Shown here: positions 1 through 5,990 of the stretch, piece after piece
Layout: every line of letters begins with the position of its first letter
Position numbering within the stretch: position 1 is the first letter of the stretch
Origin: Bacillota bacterium
GTDB lineage: Bacteria; Bacillota; Clostridia; Peptostreptococcales; Anaerovoracaceae
NCBI GenBank assembly: GCA_016283945.1
Contig: JAEENW010000037.1
Location: forward strand, 1-13,729
Direction of reading: 5' to 3'
DNA length: 13,729 bases
Made by a program: the position numbers and the translations under genes
Notes under the pieces: model-generated
What the model saw: only the letters and a program-made list of their open reading frames with translations
Database searches by the model: none
Told to the model about the DNA's origin: nothing

Positions 1-2
1 GT

Positions 3-845
3 TATTTCGCTGAATACATAGATCAATTGTACAAGAGTAAAGACTATGACGCCATAATTCAGGCAGTAGGAAATGCAAAAAACACAATCAGTTATGTTAT
101 AGAGAAACAGCCTCCAGGAATTAGAATATCTGATATGAGAATTGGCTTATATGCAATAGGTAATGAAAGTGTCAAAAATAGATATGTAGACTCTCTTTAT
201 AAAAAGGCTTTAAATGATAAAGGCAGTGCCACAAAGCTGACTAATGATAGAAAAACTATCAGTTGGTATGATGCCTCTGAGTACTACAAGGAGTTATCTA
301 ATCTGTTATTCAATTGTTATAAACCAGAGAGTGGTTGGAGAGAAAACCTCAATTATTATAAGAATGAGTATGGTAATGCAAAAAGCCCATATTATCATAG
401 TCCGGAATTACAGAAGAATTCTATATTAGCACTGTACTATCGTTACAAAAATGAATCATATGGTTATAAATACTATGATGCCGAAGGCAATTACTATAAT
501 GATGTAGAGACCTTCTATAAAGCTCTGAAGGGAGTCACATCGTCAAAATCCATACTATTTGATTCTATTTTTGATGAAATGCTCCTGACCGGCTACTGGT
601 CCGGGAGTGGCTACTATTTCAGAATGTATGAGAATGGGAATAATGGAAAGCATATTAGTTATAACTTGCCTTGGTTTGACTATGGGGACTATTATGGATT
701 GGAAGATCACATCATTTACTTGTTCCCTAAAAATAATGAGAGTGCCAGAAAGAATCTGTTTAAGTTTAGCTTCATTAATGCAACGAAAGTAGACGTTTAT
801 TGCTACCAGAATGGGAAGACATATACTTTAACGAAATCAAAGTAG
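3..845 (+). CDS. Hypothetical AT-rich, tyrosine-rich protein, 5'-truncated by window edge
   Basis: The reading frame is open from base 3, so the TTG at 27 is only the first possible start inside the window and the real start most likely lies upstream. It ends at TAG 843-845. The N-terminal visible part (about 60 residues) looks alpha-helical and rich in K, D, N and Y. A central stretch (bases about 429-525) has ten tyrosines in about 30 residues. The C-terminal 90 residues (a YW-SGSGYYF stretch, then SYNLPWFDY, then an LFKFSF strand and a YCYQNGKTYTL end) look like a small beta-rich module. I have the impression of similar C-terminal modules in uncharacterised Bacillota proteins, but I cannot name a family. 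Base composition and codon use (many A/T third positions) differ sharply from every other gene here, suggesting horizontal acquisition. Function is unknown. Confidence 0.8.
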   Translation, partial: YFAEYIDQLYKSKDYDAIIQAVGNAKNTISYVIEKQPPGIRISDMRIGLYAIGNESVKNRYVDSLYKKALNDKGSATKLTNDRKTISWYDASEYYKELSNLLFNCYKPESGWRENLNYYKNEYGNAKSPYYHSPELQKNSILALYYRYKNESYGYKYYDAEGNYYNDVETFYKALKGVTSSKSILFDSIFDEMLLTGYWSGSGYYFRMYENGNNGKHISYNLPWFDYGDYYGLEDHIIYLFPKNNESARKNLFKFSFINATKVDVYCYQNGKTYTLTKSK

Positions 846-886
846 TATAACAGACCATATGGTTAAATGAATTATACAAATGAAAT

Positions 887-914
887 AGCATCGCTCTGTA
901 TACAGAGCGATGCT
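887..914. terminator. Perfect 28-bp palindrome, probable bidirectional terminator
   Basis: The arms 887-900 (AGCATCGCTCTGTA) and 901-914 are exact reverse complements with no spacer. A T-rich stretch (TACATTTATTTA) follows on the + strand. It lies between the convergent ends of the AT-rich gene (stop 845) and the racemase gene (stop 940), where a shared terminator is expected. The T-tract is modest, so another role for the palindrome is possible. Confidence 0.65.
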
Positions 915-939
915 TACATTTATTTACAGTTGAGGCTAG

Positions 940-2010
940 TCAGCAGTAAACCTTCCTCACATACTCCGACGTGAACGCGCCGAGCAGGCCGTGGTAGTTC
1001 AGGCCGAGCTCGATCAGGCCGCCGACCTCGTAGCGCTCGGCGCTGTCCTCGATGTCGATGATCATGTGGTCGGAGCTCGCGCCGAGGATGTCGGCGGCGG
1101 GGTCCCTGGGGAAGACGCCGGAGGCGGGAACGTCCTGCTCTCCGAGCGCGACTATGGCGCGGCGCCTCACGCCGCGGTCCCTGAAGACCTTTTCCGCTCC
1201 GAAGTGGAAGCCGCCCCTGCGCCCGATGGGCACTGTGGGCTTGCTCGAGAGCTCTACGATCTCGGCCCTCAGGGTGAACGCGTCCTGCTTAAGCCAGGGG
1301 ATGTCGGTCCCGTTGACGCTGTCGGTGCCGAGTATGATGCCTTCGCCCACGCGTAGCTGGTTCACCGCCTTCGGGAGGCTGCCCTCACAGGCCATGGTCA
1401 GCGCCGATGTGGCTCCTCCGGAGACGATCTCCAGCGGTCGGCCGGCGATCCCGGAGAGCTCTTCTGCGGTATCGCACAGCGTCTTCAGGTTCTCCTGCGA
1501 GGGTACTATCCCTCCGTAGCAGCCGACGTTGCTTCCGACGCCCGCAACGCGTATCCCCTTAAGCTCCATGGCGGCTCTCATGAGCGCCGGGGCGTCCGCG
1601 GGGAATACTCCCTCGCGCAGGTCTCCCACGTCGATCATAATTATCGCATCGTGAAGCTTTCCCTGCCTGAGCGCGGCGGCGGAGAGGGCCTCAATGGTCC
1701 TTATCTCGGACACGAGGCTGCACTCGCAGAGGCTGACGACGTCGTCCGCCTGGCTTATCATCGGGATGCGGATCAGGGTCACGCGCTGGCCGAAGCCGGC
1801 ATCGCGGAGCTTCCTGACGTTCTCGACTCGGGCGTCGGCGAGGCTCTCTATGCCGGCGTCCGTTATCGCGCGCACTATCACGGGGTCGGCGGAAAAGCCC
1901 TTCGTGACCGCGACGGGCTCTATCCCGCGCGATCCGCAGAGCTCCGCGACCTTAGCCGCGTTGTATCTGATCTTTTTGAGATCCACCGTCAGGTGGGTTC
2001 CTGTCACCAT
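940..2010 (-). CDS. orr: Alanine/ornithine racemase family PLP-dependent enzyme
   Basis: A 356-residue fold-type III PLP racemase of the alanine racemase N-terminal family. The overall pattern matches clostridial ornithine racemase (Orr), which interconverts L- and D-ornithine in ornithine fermentation. The presumed PLP-binding lysine is K37 in the AVTKGF motif. Other family-like stretches are a DARVENVRKL segment, PMISQADDVV, the DVGDLREG motif, SGGATSAL, LRVGEGI and the C-terminal LGASSDHMI plus LGLNYHGLL. The ATG at 2008-2010 is preferred because it begins just before the family homology (HLTVDLKKI) and overlaps the upstream stop as ATGGTGA. The longer upstream open frame runs antisense-like inside the phosphatase gene. 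The gene is translationally coupled to the PHP gene. None of the usual ornithine-degradation genes is adjacent, so the substrate (ornithine, alanine or another amino acid) is inferred by similarity only. The symbol is tentative. Confidence 0.88.
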   Translation of the reverse strand: MVTGTHLTVDLKKIRYNAAKVAELCGSRGIEPVAVTKGFSADPVIVRAITDAGIESLADARVENVRKLRDAGFGQRVTLIRIPMISQADDVVSLCECSLVSEIRTIEALSAAALRQGKLHDAIIMIDVGDLREGVFPADAPALMRAAMELKGIRVAGVGSNVGCYGGIVPSQENLKTLCDTAEELSGIAGRPLEIVSGGATSALTMACEGSLPKAVNQLRVGEGIILGTDSVNGTDIPWLKQDAFTLRAEIVELSSKPTVPIGRRGGFHFGAEKVFRDRGVRRRAIVALGEQDVPASGVFPRDPAADILGASSDHMIIDIEDSAERYEVGGLIELGLNYHGLLGAFTSEYVRKVYC

Positions 2011-2759
2011 TTCAGCTTGAGCTCCGTCTCGATCCTGAATCCGAACCTCTCGGCCCACTCGTAAGCCTTCGCCTCTGAGGCGTCGTCCCTGGTGTCCTCC
2101 GGAGCGTGGGCGTCGAGGCCAAGCACGACACGGTTTCCGACGCGCCCGGCGATCTCCCAGAAGCACTCGTTCGGGTAGTTCCTGCCGCCTCTCATGCCGA
2201 GAAGGTTGACCTCGAGAGGCATGTCGAGCTTCGCCGCGGCCTCGCAGAGGCGGGTCATCTCCTTCTTGTAGAAGCTGTCCTCTCCGATGAACATCGGGAG
2301 GTCCGGGTGCGCGAAGTACAGGTAGACTCCGGTCTTCATGCCCTCGATGGACTGGTCGACGTACTGCGTGAGCTCCTGCTCGCCGCAGGGGCGGCCGACG
2401 TAGTGCCCGTAGGGATCCGGCCCGAGGTAATGCTGGCCGAGAATGATGAACTCCACGGGATACTGGTCGTACATTTTCATGACCTTCGGGAAGTAGGGAG
2501 CGAAGTACTCCAGCTCGAAGCCGAGGAGTATATCGGTCTTTCCCTTCAGCTCCGCCTTCATCTCGAGCACGTTCTCGACGTACTCACCGATCTCCTCGGG
2601 CGCCATCCTGACCCTGGAGGCCGGGACGCCGGGGAAGGGGCTGTGGTCGGAGAAACCAGCGGTCAGAAGGCCGTTCGCGGACGCGGCGAGAGCCATCTCG
2701 CGTTCGGTTCCGGCTGCGTGGCCGCAGCGGTATGTGTGCATATGGTAATTGTTCTTCAT
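2004..2759 (-). CDS. PHP-domain phosphatase, histidinol-phosphatase-like
   Basis: A 251-residue PHP-family metallophosphoesterase resembling HisJ/HisK histidinol-phosphatase, which removes phosphate from L-histidinol phosphate in histidine synthesis. Visible metal-site motifs in order: H6-M-H8 near the N-terminus, H14, D38-H39 in GFSDHSP, E82/E84 in GFELEYF, H110 in GQHYL, H151 in FAHPD, and D216/H218 in LGLDAHAPED. The segment EVNLLGMRGGRNYP (183-196) is typical of HisJ-like proteins. No other his gene is nearby, so a different phosphate-ester substrate is possible. The ATG at 2757-2759 is the only start that keeps the HMH motif near the N-terminus, but the best Shine-Dalgarno (GAGGAG, 2775-2780) lies 15 nt away, which is long; an in-frame CTG at 2763-2765 would be better spaced. 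It overlaps the downstream racemase by 7 nt. Confidence 0.85.
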   Translation of the reverse strand: MKNNYHMHTYRCGHAAGTEREMALAASANGLLTAGFSDHSPFPGVPASRVRMAPEEIGEYVENVLEMKAELKGKTDILLGFELEYFAPYFPKVMKMYDQYPVEFIILGQHYLGPDPYGHYVGRPCGEQELTQYVDQSIEGMKTGVYLYFAHPDLPMFIGEDSFYKKEMTRLCEAAAKLDMPLEVNLLGMRGGRNYPNECFWEIAGRVGNRVVLGLDAHAPEDTRDDASEAKAYEWAERFGFRIETELKLKW

Positions 2760-2814
2760 TTTCAGTTCAGAGCGCTCCTCAAATTCAAAAAAAGTCCTTG
2801 CGCTGACTTGAATT

Positions 2815-2844
2815 ATGATACAATCAATTCAGTATTGATTGCAA
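2815..2844 (-). promoter_or_regulatory. Putative promoter of the PHP phosphatase-racemase unit
   Basis: On the minus strand, TTGCAA (2839-2844) and TATCAT (2815-2820) are separated by 18 bp and lie about 55 bp upstream of the phosphatase ATG. The spacer contains the dyad at 2821-2841. The fit to sigma-70 is fair (4/6 and 5/6). Confidence 0.45.
2821..2841. promoter_or_regulatory. Dyad CAATCAAT-N5-ATTGATTG, candidate operator
   Basis: Perfect 8-bp inverted arms, 2821-2828 and 2834-2841, separated by TCAGT. It lies between the divergent phosphatase and DUF937 genes, inside the spacer of the leftward promoter. It overlaps a TACAAT hexamer (2819-2824) that could be the -10 of the rightward promoter. 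No regulator gene is adjacent, so the ligand and regulator are unknown. Confidence 0.4.
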
Positions 2845-2890
2845 GTGAGAAAAGCCGTAGCGCTTTTATATGATTAAACGGAGGACAACA

Positions 2891-3547
2891 ATGGATCTTA
2901 CCACTCTTATGAACACCATGCTCAGCTCCGGCGCTCTCAACGGAGTAAGCTCCAAGACCGGAAACAGCACGGACGACATCAGCGGAATCCTTACCGCGGC
3001 TCTGCCCATGCTCATGCAGGGAGTCTCCCAGCAGGCCAACAACCAGCAGACCGCCGAAGGCTTCGCCAACGCCCTCAAGGATCATTCAGCCGTCGACACC
3101 AGCGACCTCGCCAGCTTCATGAAGGGCGTGGACATGGCTGACGGCGCCAAGATCATCAGCCACCTGCTCGGAGCCGAGACCAAGAACACCGCGACCCAGG
3201 TCGCCAAGGCCACCGGCACCACCACCAAGCAGACCGGAGACGTGCTCTCCGCCGCCGCTCCTCTGCTCATGAGCCTCCTCGGACAGCAGGCCCAGACCGA
3301 GACCAAGAAGGCGACCAACGCCTCCAACGTCGGCGGCCTCATGACCTCTCTCCTCGGAAACGTTGACATCGCCAAGCTCGCCAAGACCGCGGCCACCGCT
3401 GCCGCCGTCGCCAGCATGGCCAAGAAGGTCAGCGGAGGAAGCTCCAAGAAGACCACCAAGAAGGGACCGCAGATCGACCTCTCCGACGGCATCGACGCCA
3501 ACGACGTGCTCGCCGCCGCCAGCCTGCTCCTCAAGAACAAGAAGTAG
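2891..3547 (+). CDS. DUF937-family protein
   Basis: A 218-residue, alanine-, threonine- and lysine-rich protein matching the DUF937 pattern; its biochemical role is unknown. The start at 2891 is chosen because GGAGG (2880-2884) sits 6 nt upstream; the ATG at 2870 has no ribosome binding site. Three related segments are visible: GILTAALPMLM (32-42), DVLSAAAPLLM (117-127) and DVLAAASLLLK (205-215). They suggest internal repetition of an amphipathic helix. Between repeats 2 and 3 is a basic Gly/Ser/Lys linker (KKVSGGSSKKTTKK). There is no signal peptide or clear membrane segment, so it is probably cytoplasmic. Codon use is extremely biased to AAG, ACC, GCC and CTC, suggesting strong expression. 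The gene is monocistronic, with its own terminator. Confidence 0.85.
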   Translation: MDLTTLMNTMLSSGALNGVSSKTGNSTDDISGILTAALPMLMQGVSQQANNQQTAEGFANALKDHSAVDTSDLASFMKGVDMADGAKIISHLLGAETKNTATQVAKATGTTTKQTGDVLSAAAPLLMSLLGQQAQTETKKATNASNVGGLMTSLLGNVDIAKLAKTAATAAAVASMAKKVSGGSSKKTTKKGPQIDLSDGIDANDVLAAASLLLKNKK

Positions 3548-3587
3548 GGGGGGAAGGGCTTCTGCCCTGACACAGCTTCAGGATCCG

Positions 3588-3620
3588 AAAGCGCAGCTCC
3601 GTTGGGGCTGCGCTTTTTTT
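3588..3620 (+). terminator. Intrinsic terminator after the DUF937 gene
   Basis: The stem GCGCAGCTCC (3591-3600) pairs with GGGGCTGCGC (3604-3613), with one G-T wobble, around a GTT loop. It is followed directly by seven or more T residues. A textbook Rho-independent terminator about 45 bp after the stop codon. Confidence 0.92.
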
Positions 3621-3640
3621 CGTCATTTTCAACAAAACGA

Positions 3641-3669
3641 TTGAATTCAGCTTACGCTAAGCGTACAAT
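3641..3669 (+). promoter_or_regulatory. Promoter immediately upstream of the YczE-type gene
   Basis: TTGAAT (3641-3646) and TACAAT (3664-3669) have an ideal 17-bp spacer. The expected transcription start is near 3676, only a few bases before the ATG at 3680. The spacer and -10 contain overlapping dyads, TACGC-TAA-GCGTA (3653-3665) and GCTTA-CGC-TAAGC (3650-3662), that could be an operator. Confidence 0.6.
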
Positions 3670-3679
3670 GTCGAATGTT

Positions 3680-4375
3680 ATGAATACTGAAGTGCTGAAA
3701 AACAGACTGAGCCGCCTCCCGAAGCTCATGATAGGGCTCTGCCTCTTCGGAATGTCGGCCTCCATCCAGATCGCCGCCGCGATCGGAACCGCCTCCTGGA
3801 CTGCCCTCAACCAGGGCATAGCCCTGCACATACCATTCACCGTGGGCCAGGTCGCGACCGCCGTATCCTACATCATCATAGGCATAGACCTGCTCTGCAG
3901 GCAGCCCATAGGCTTCGGCTCGCTGCTGAACGCCACCTTTGTCGGGATCTTCACCGATTTCTGGCTCGAGGTGGGTATCTTCACCCAGCCCGAGAGCTAT
4001 GTGCTGCGCCTTCTCATGCTCTTCGCGAGCATGTTCATCTCGGCGGTCGGGAGCGTGCTCTACATGAGCGCCGCGCTCGGCTGCGGTCCCAGAGACACGA
4101 TGATGGTCATGATCAACAGGAAGCTCGCCAGGCTCGGTTACGGCACGGTGACTATCATAGTCTCCGCCGTGGTCACCTTCGCGGCGTGGCTGCTCGGCGC
4201 GCCGATAGGCATCGGAACGCTGATCGTCTTCATCGCGGGCGGAACGATCATGAACCTGGTCTTCAAGGCCGTTCACTTCGTCCCCAAGGACATAGTCCAC
4301 GAGAACGCGATCGACACTATTAAGGCGCTGATGAGCAAGCCCGGGACTGAGATCGAGGGTAAGCCCGCGCAGTAG
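3680..4375 (+). CDS. YczE/YyaS/YitT-family integral membrane protein
   Basis: A 231-residue polytopic membrane protein with about five hydrophobic segments: LMIGLCLFGM...AAAIG, VAVSYIII-type, LLMLFASMFISAVGSVLYM, TVTIIVSAVVTFAAWLL and GIGTLIVFIAGG. The loop motif GCGPRDTMMV matches the conserved GxGPRD loop of YczE-like proteins, whose transport role is not established. The ATG at 3668 is inside the -10 hexamer and cannot be translated from this promoter, so the ATG at 3680 is preferred; the next in-frame ATG, 3728, is already in the first helix. None of these starts has a Shine-Dalgarno sequence, pointing to leaderless or near-leaderless translation. The C-terminal tail is hydrophilic. It is flanked by terminators on both sides, so it is probably transcribed alone. 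Confidence 0.85.
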   Translation: MNTEVLKNRLSRLPKLMIGLCLFGMSASIQIAAAIGTASWTALNQGIALHIPFTVGQVATAVSYIIIGIDLLCRQPIGFGSLLNATFVGIFTDFWLEVGIFTQPESYVLRLLMLFASMFISAVGSVLYMSAALGCGPRDTMMVMINRKLARLGYGTVTIIVSAVVTFAAWLLGAPIGIGTLIVFIAGGTIMNLVFKAVHFVPKDIVHENAIDTIKALMSKPGTEIEGKPAQ

Positions 4376-4412
4376 GGCAGATCCGCGCGTAAGGATCCAT
4401 AAAAAGCAAAAC

Positions 4413-4447
4413 AGAGGTGCGGGCATGAAAGCCCGCACCTCTTTGAT
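4413..4447. terminator. Bidirectional intrinsic terminator between the convergent YczE and TSUP genes
   Basis: A perfect 12-bp stem, 4413-4424 with 4431-4442 (AGAGGTGCGGGC and its complement), with loop ATGAAA. T-rich tails are present on both strands: TTTGATTTA on + and GTTTTGCTTTTT on minus. It can serve both converging genes. Confidence 0.88.
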
Positions 4448-4483
4448 TTACCCGGAAAGAATAATCAGCCGGTAATATGCAAT

Positions 4484-4506
4484 TCTCAGCTTTCGTGCAG
4501 CTGAGA
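4484..4506 (-). terminator. Hairpin downstream of the TSUP gene, possible weak terminator
   Basis: The inverted repeat TCTCAGCT (4484-4491) / AGCTGAGA (4499-4506) has a 7-nt loop and lies about 40 bp after the leftward TSUP stop. The following minus-strand sequence (ATTGCATATT) is only mildly T-rich, so it may be an RNA-end stabiliser rather than a terminator. Confidence 0.4.
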
Positions 4507-4546
4507 GCGCTTGATAGATCAGTTCTTCCGCTGCCTGTATCAGGTC

Positions 4547-5275
4547 CTAGATGTTCTTGATGATGTTCACGATGCCCGCGAAGCCGATGTAGATGTAGAT
4601 CAGCTTCTTGAGGAGTTCGCCGTTCATCCTCTGGGCGGTGAGCTTCCCGGCGTACTTGCCGATCAGCGCCACGGCGAAGCCTATGAGCGTGAGCGGGATC
4701 ATGTCCGCGGTGTAGAGCCCCTTGAGTATCCTCGTGGTCATGCCTGGGATCGCGGTGAGGAAGAATATGCTCTGTATCGTCCCGACGTACTCCTCGCGGC
4801 TCTGCGTCGCGTTGAGGCATACCACCGCGAGCAGCGGTCCGCCTATCGAGAAGAGTCCGCCGCCTATGCCCGAGAACAGTCCCGTGAGTATCAGAGCGGG
4901 AACGGTCGCCTTTATGGTGAACTTGCCCGCGAAGAAGAGGAAGTACACCGACAGCAGGACAAGAAAGCCTCCGAACAGAGCGGAGAGCAGTCTAAGGTCG
5001 AGGTCTGCGGCCATGTTGATAGCCGTGACGCTCACGATCGCGTAGAAGAACGAGCAGATGAGGCTGATGCGCCAGTTGATCGACTTCCTGTACTGCCAGA
5101 AGGTCACGAGATTGAGCCCTATGCAGACGGACGAGGTCAGCGAGGCAGCGGAGGTGATCCCGAAGATGCCCGGGAGGAAGAGCATGATCATGATCGCCGA
5201 TCCGAAGCCCGTGAGTGAATTTATAAAGCCCGCCAGGAAACCGGCGAGCGACATTATTCCGATGTGATCCGTCAA
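4547..5275 (-). CDS. TSUP-family permease (TauE/SafE, DUF81 type)
   Basis: A 242-residue membrane protein of the TSUP family, whose members export or import sulfite, sulfonates, sulfur compounds or small organic acids. Features: an N-terminal hydrophobic repeat with GFINSLTGFGSAIM (about residues 16-29), the second-half counterpart GLFSGIGGGLFSIGGPLLAV (about 132-151), and 7-8 membrane spans. The half-repeat architecture is typical. The start chosen is TTG at 5273-5275, because AAGGAAGG lies 7 nt upstream; the ATG at residue 8 has no such site. It lies 63 bp downstream of the DtxR-type regulator on the same strand with only a weak GCCGG hairpin (5321-5334) between them, so co-transcription and metal-linked control are plausible. 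The substrate cannot be inferred from the sequence. Confidence 0.87.
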   Translation of the reverse strand: MTDHIGIMSLAGFLAGFINSLTGFGSAIMIMLFLPGIFGITSAASLTSSVCIGLNLVTFWQYRKSINWRISLICSFFYAIVSVTAINMAADLDLRLLSALFGGFLVLLSVYFLFFAGKFTIKATVPALILTGLFSGIGGGLFSIGGPLLAVVCLNATQSREEYVGTIQSIFFLTAIPGMTTRILKGLYTADMIPLTLIGFAVALIGKYAGKLTAQRMNGELLKKLIYIYIGFAGIVNIIKNI

Positions 5276-5338
5276 GTTCGATCCTTCCTTTCAGCGCGAA
5301 GGGCCAGGGACAACTGAAGCGCCGGGGCTCCGGCAGTG

Positions 5339-5746
5339 CTAGTGATGGTGGATGTGTTTCTTGAAGTCGTGGTGATGAACGGGGAGATCGCGCTCCTGGG
5401 CGAAGCGCAGAAGGGCGCTGAAGCTCTCCTCGCTGAGGATGTGCTCCATGGCGCAGGCGTCGTCGCAGGCAGCGTCCTCGCTGACGCCCATGGACATGAG
5501 TATGGAGGTGAGCATCTGGTGGCGGAACATCGTGCGCTCAGCGATCTGAAGCCCCTCGGGCGTGAACTCTATCATCCCGGCGTCGTCCATCGTGATCAGG
5601 CCGTCCTCCCTGAGGCGCTTGACTGCGTAGGATACGCTGGCGCGCGTAACGCCGAGTCCCGCCGCTATGTCGACGGAACGGATGTAGCCCTTTTCGTTTT
5701 TCAGATCGAGGATCATCTCCAGATAATCTTCGCGCGTGTTCTTCAT
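5339..5746 (-). CDS. DtxR/MntR-family metal-dependent transcriptional regulator
   Basis: A 135-residue repressor-type protein. The N-terminal winged helix-turn-helix (about residues 20-65, with SVDIAAGLGVTRASVSYAV as its core) binds DNA. The dimerisation/metal domain follows. Visible candidate ligands are D7 and E10 (MntR-like), H76 in FRHQML, and C98, E101 and H102 in DACAMEH (DtxR-like cysteine). It lacks the C-terminal SH3-like FeoA domain of full-length DtxR, as MntR does. The tail is histidine-rich, with seven His in the last 12 residues (HHH at 124-126 and again at 133-135). The start ATG (5744-5746) has AGGAG about 10 nt upstream. It likely senses Mn(II) or Fe(II) and may control itself and the TSUP gene 63 bp downstream. 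Confidence 0.9.
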   Translation of the reverse strand: MKNTREDYLEMILDLKNEKGYIRSVDIAAGLGVTRASVSYAVKRLREDGLITMDDAGMIEFTPEGLQIAERTMFRHQMLTSILMSMGVSEDAACDDACAMEHILSEESFSALLRFAQERDLPVHHHDFKKHIHHH

Positions 5747-5767
5747 GTCTGCACACTCCTGCGATAA

Positions 5768-5796
5768 AGTTTAGCATTTTGAAAAGTTTTTTTCAA
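5768..5796 (-). promoter_or_regulatory. Promoter of the DtxR-type gene with overlapping dyad
   Basis: On the minus strand, TTGAAA (5791-5796) and TAAACT (5768-5773) are separated by 17 bp, 22 bp upstream of the start codon. The inverted repeat TTGAAAA-N4-TTTTCAA (5779-5796) covers the -35 and part of the spacer, so it could be an autoregulatory operator. Confidence 0.5.
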
Positions 5797-5811
5797 GACG
5801 CAGGGAAACTG

Positions 5812-5820
5812 TGATATAAT
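5812..5820 (+). promoter_or_regulatory. Extended -10 promoter of tRNA-Gly
   Basis: TGATATAAT (5812-5820) contains a perfect TATAAT with the TGN extension, 42 bp before the tRNA. The region 17 bp upstream is TTCAAG (5792-5797), a poor -35, as is usual for extended -10 promoters. Confidence 0.6.
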
Positions 5821-5862
5821 AACCAAGTCGCTGGACGGGAGTACCGCCCTGCGACTGTAAGC

Positions 5863-5936
5863 GCAGATGTAGTTTAATGGCAAAACAGCAGCTTCCCAAG
5901 CTGCGGTCGAGGGTTCGATTCCCTTCATCTGCTCCA
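5863..5936 (+). tRNA. tRNA-Gly, anticodon CCC
   Basis: A complete cloverleaf with encoded CCA. Acceptor stem GCAGATG (5863-5869) pairs with CATCTGC (5926-5932), discriminator T5933, and CCA 5934-5936. The anticodon stem GCAGC/GCTGC encloses loop TTCCCAA, giving anticodon CCC, which reads GGG glycine codons. The T arm 5909-5925 has loop TTCGATT. It is preceded by an extended -10 promoter and followed by a terminator. The tRNA is intact even though its 3' end is duplicated 180 bp downstream. Confidence 0.97.
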
Positions 5937-5970
5937 GCAAAACAAAGGGTCCGGCAAAGCCGGGCCCTTT
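5917..5970 (+). repeat. Direct repeat copy A: tRNA-Gly 3' end plus terminator
   Basis: Bases 5917-5970 align without gaps to 6097-6150, 180 bp downstream, with 41 of 54 positions identical by eye. The first 17 bases are identical and the first 31 match at 28. Copy A includes the T-loop end, the 3' acceptor strand, CCA and the terminator. Confidence 0.85.
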
Positions 5971-5977
5971 GCTTTGC
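5943..5977 (+). terminator. Intrinsic terminator of tRNA-Gly
   Basis: The stem 5943-5955 with 5959-5971 (CAAAGGGTCCGGC and its near complement, one G-T wobble) has loop AAA and is followed by GCTTTGCTC. It begins 7 nt after the CCA end. Confidence 0.82.
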
Positions 5978-5990
5978 TCAGGTACAAATT

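Noticed and set aside
2011..2166. N-terminal extension of the racemase frame
   Set aside because: The Arg-rich extension lies out of frame within the phosphatase gene. Family homology starts right after the ATG at 2010.
3647..4438. 263-codon minus frame opposite the YczE gene
   Set aside because: Asp/His/Arg-rich shadow of a hydrophobic membrane protein frame; no ribosome binding site.
5321..5334. GCCGG-GGCT-CCGGC hairpin between the DtxR-type and TSUP genes
   Set aside because: It is too short and lacks a T-tract on the minus strand, so it is not called as a terminator; the two genes are treated as a possible operon.
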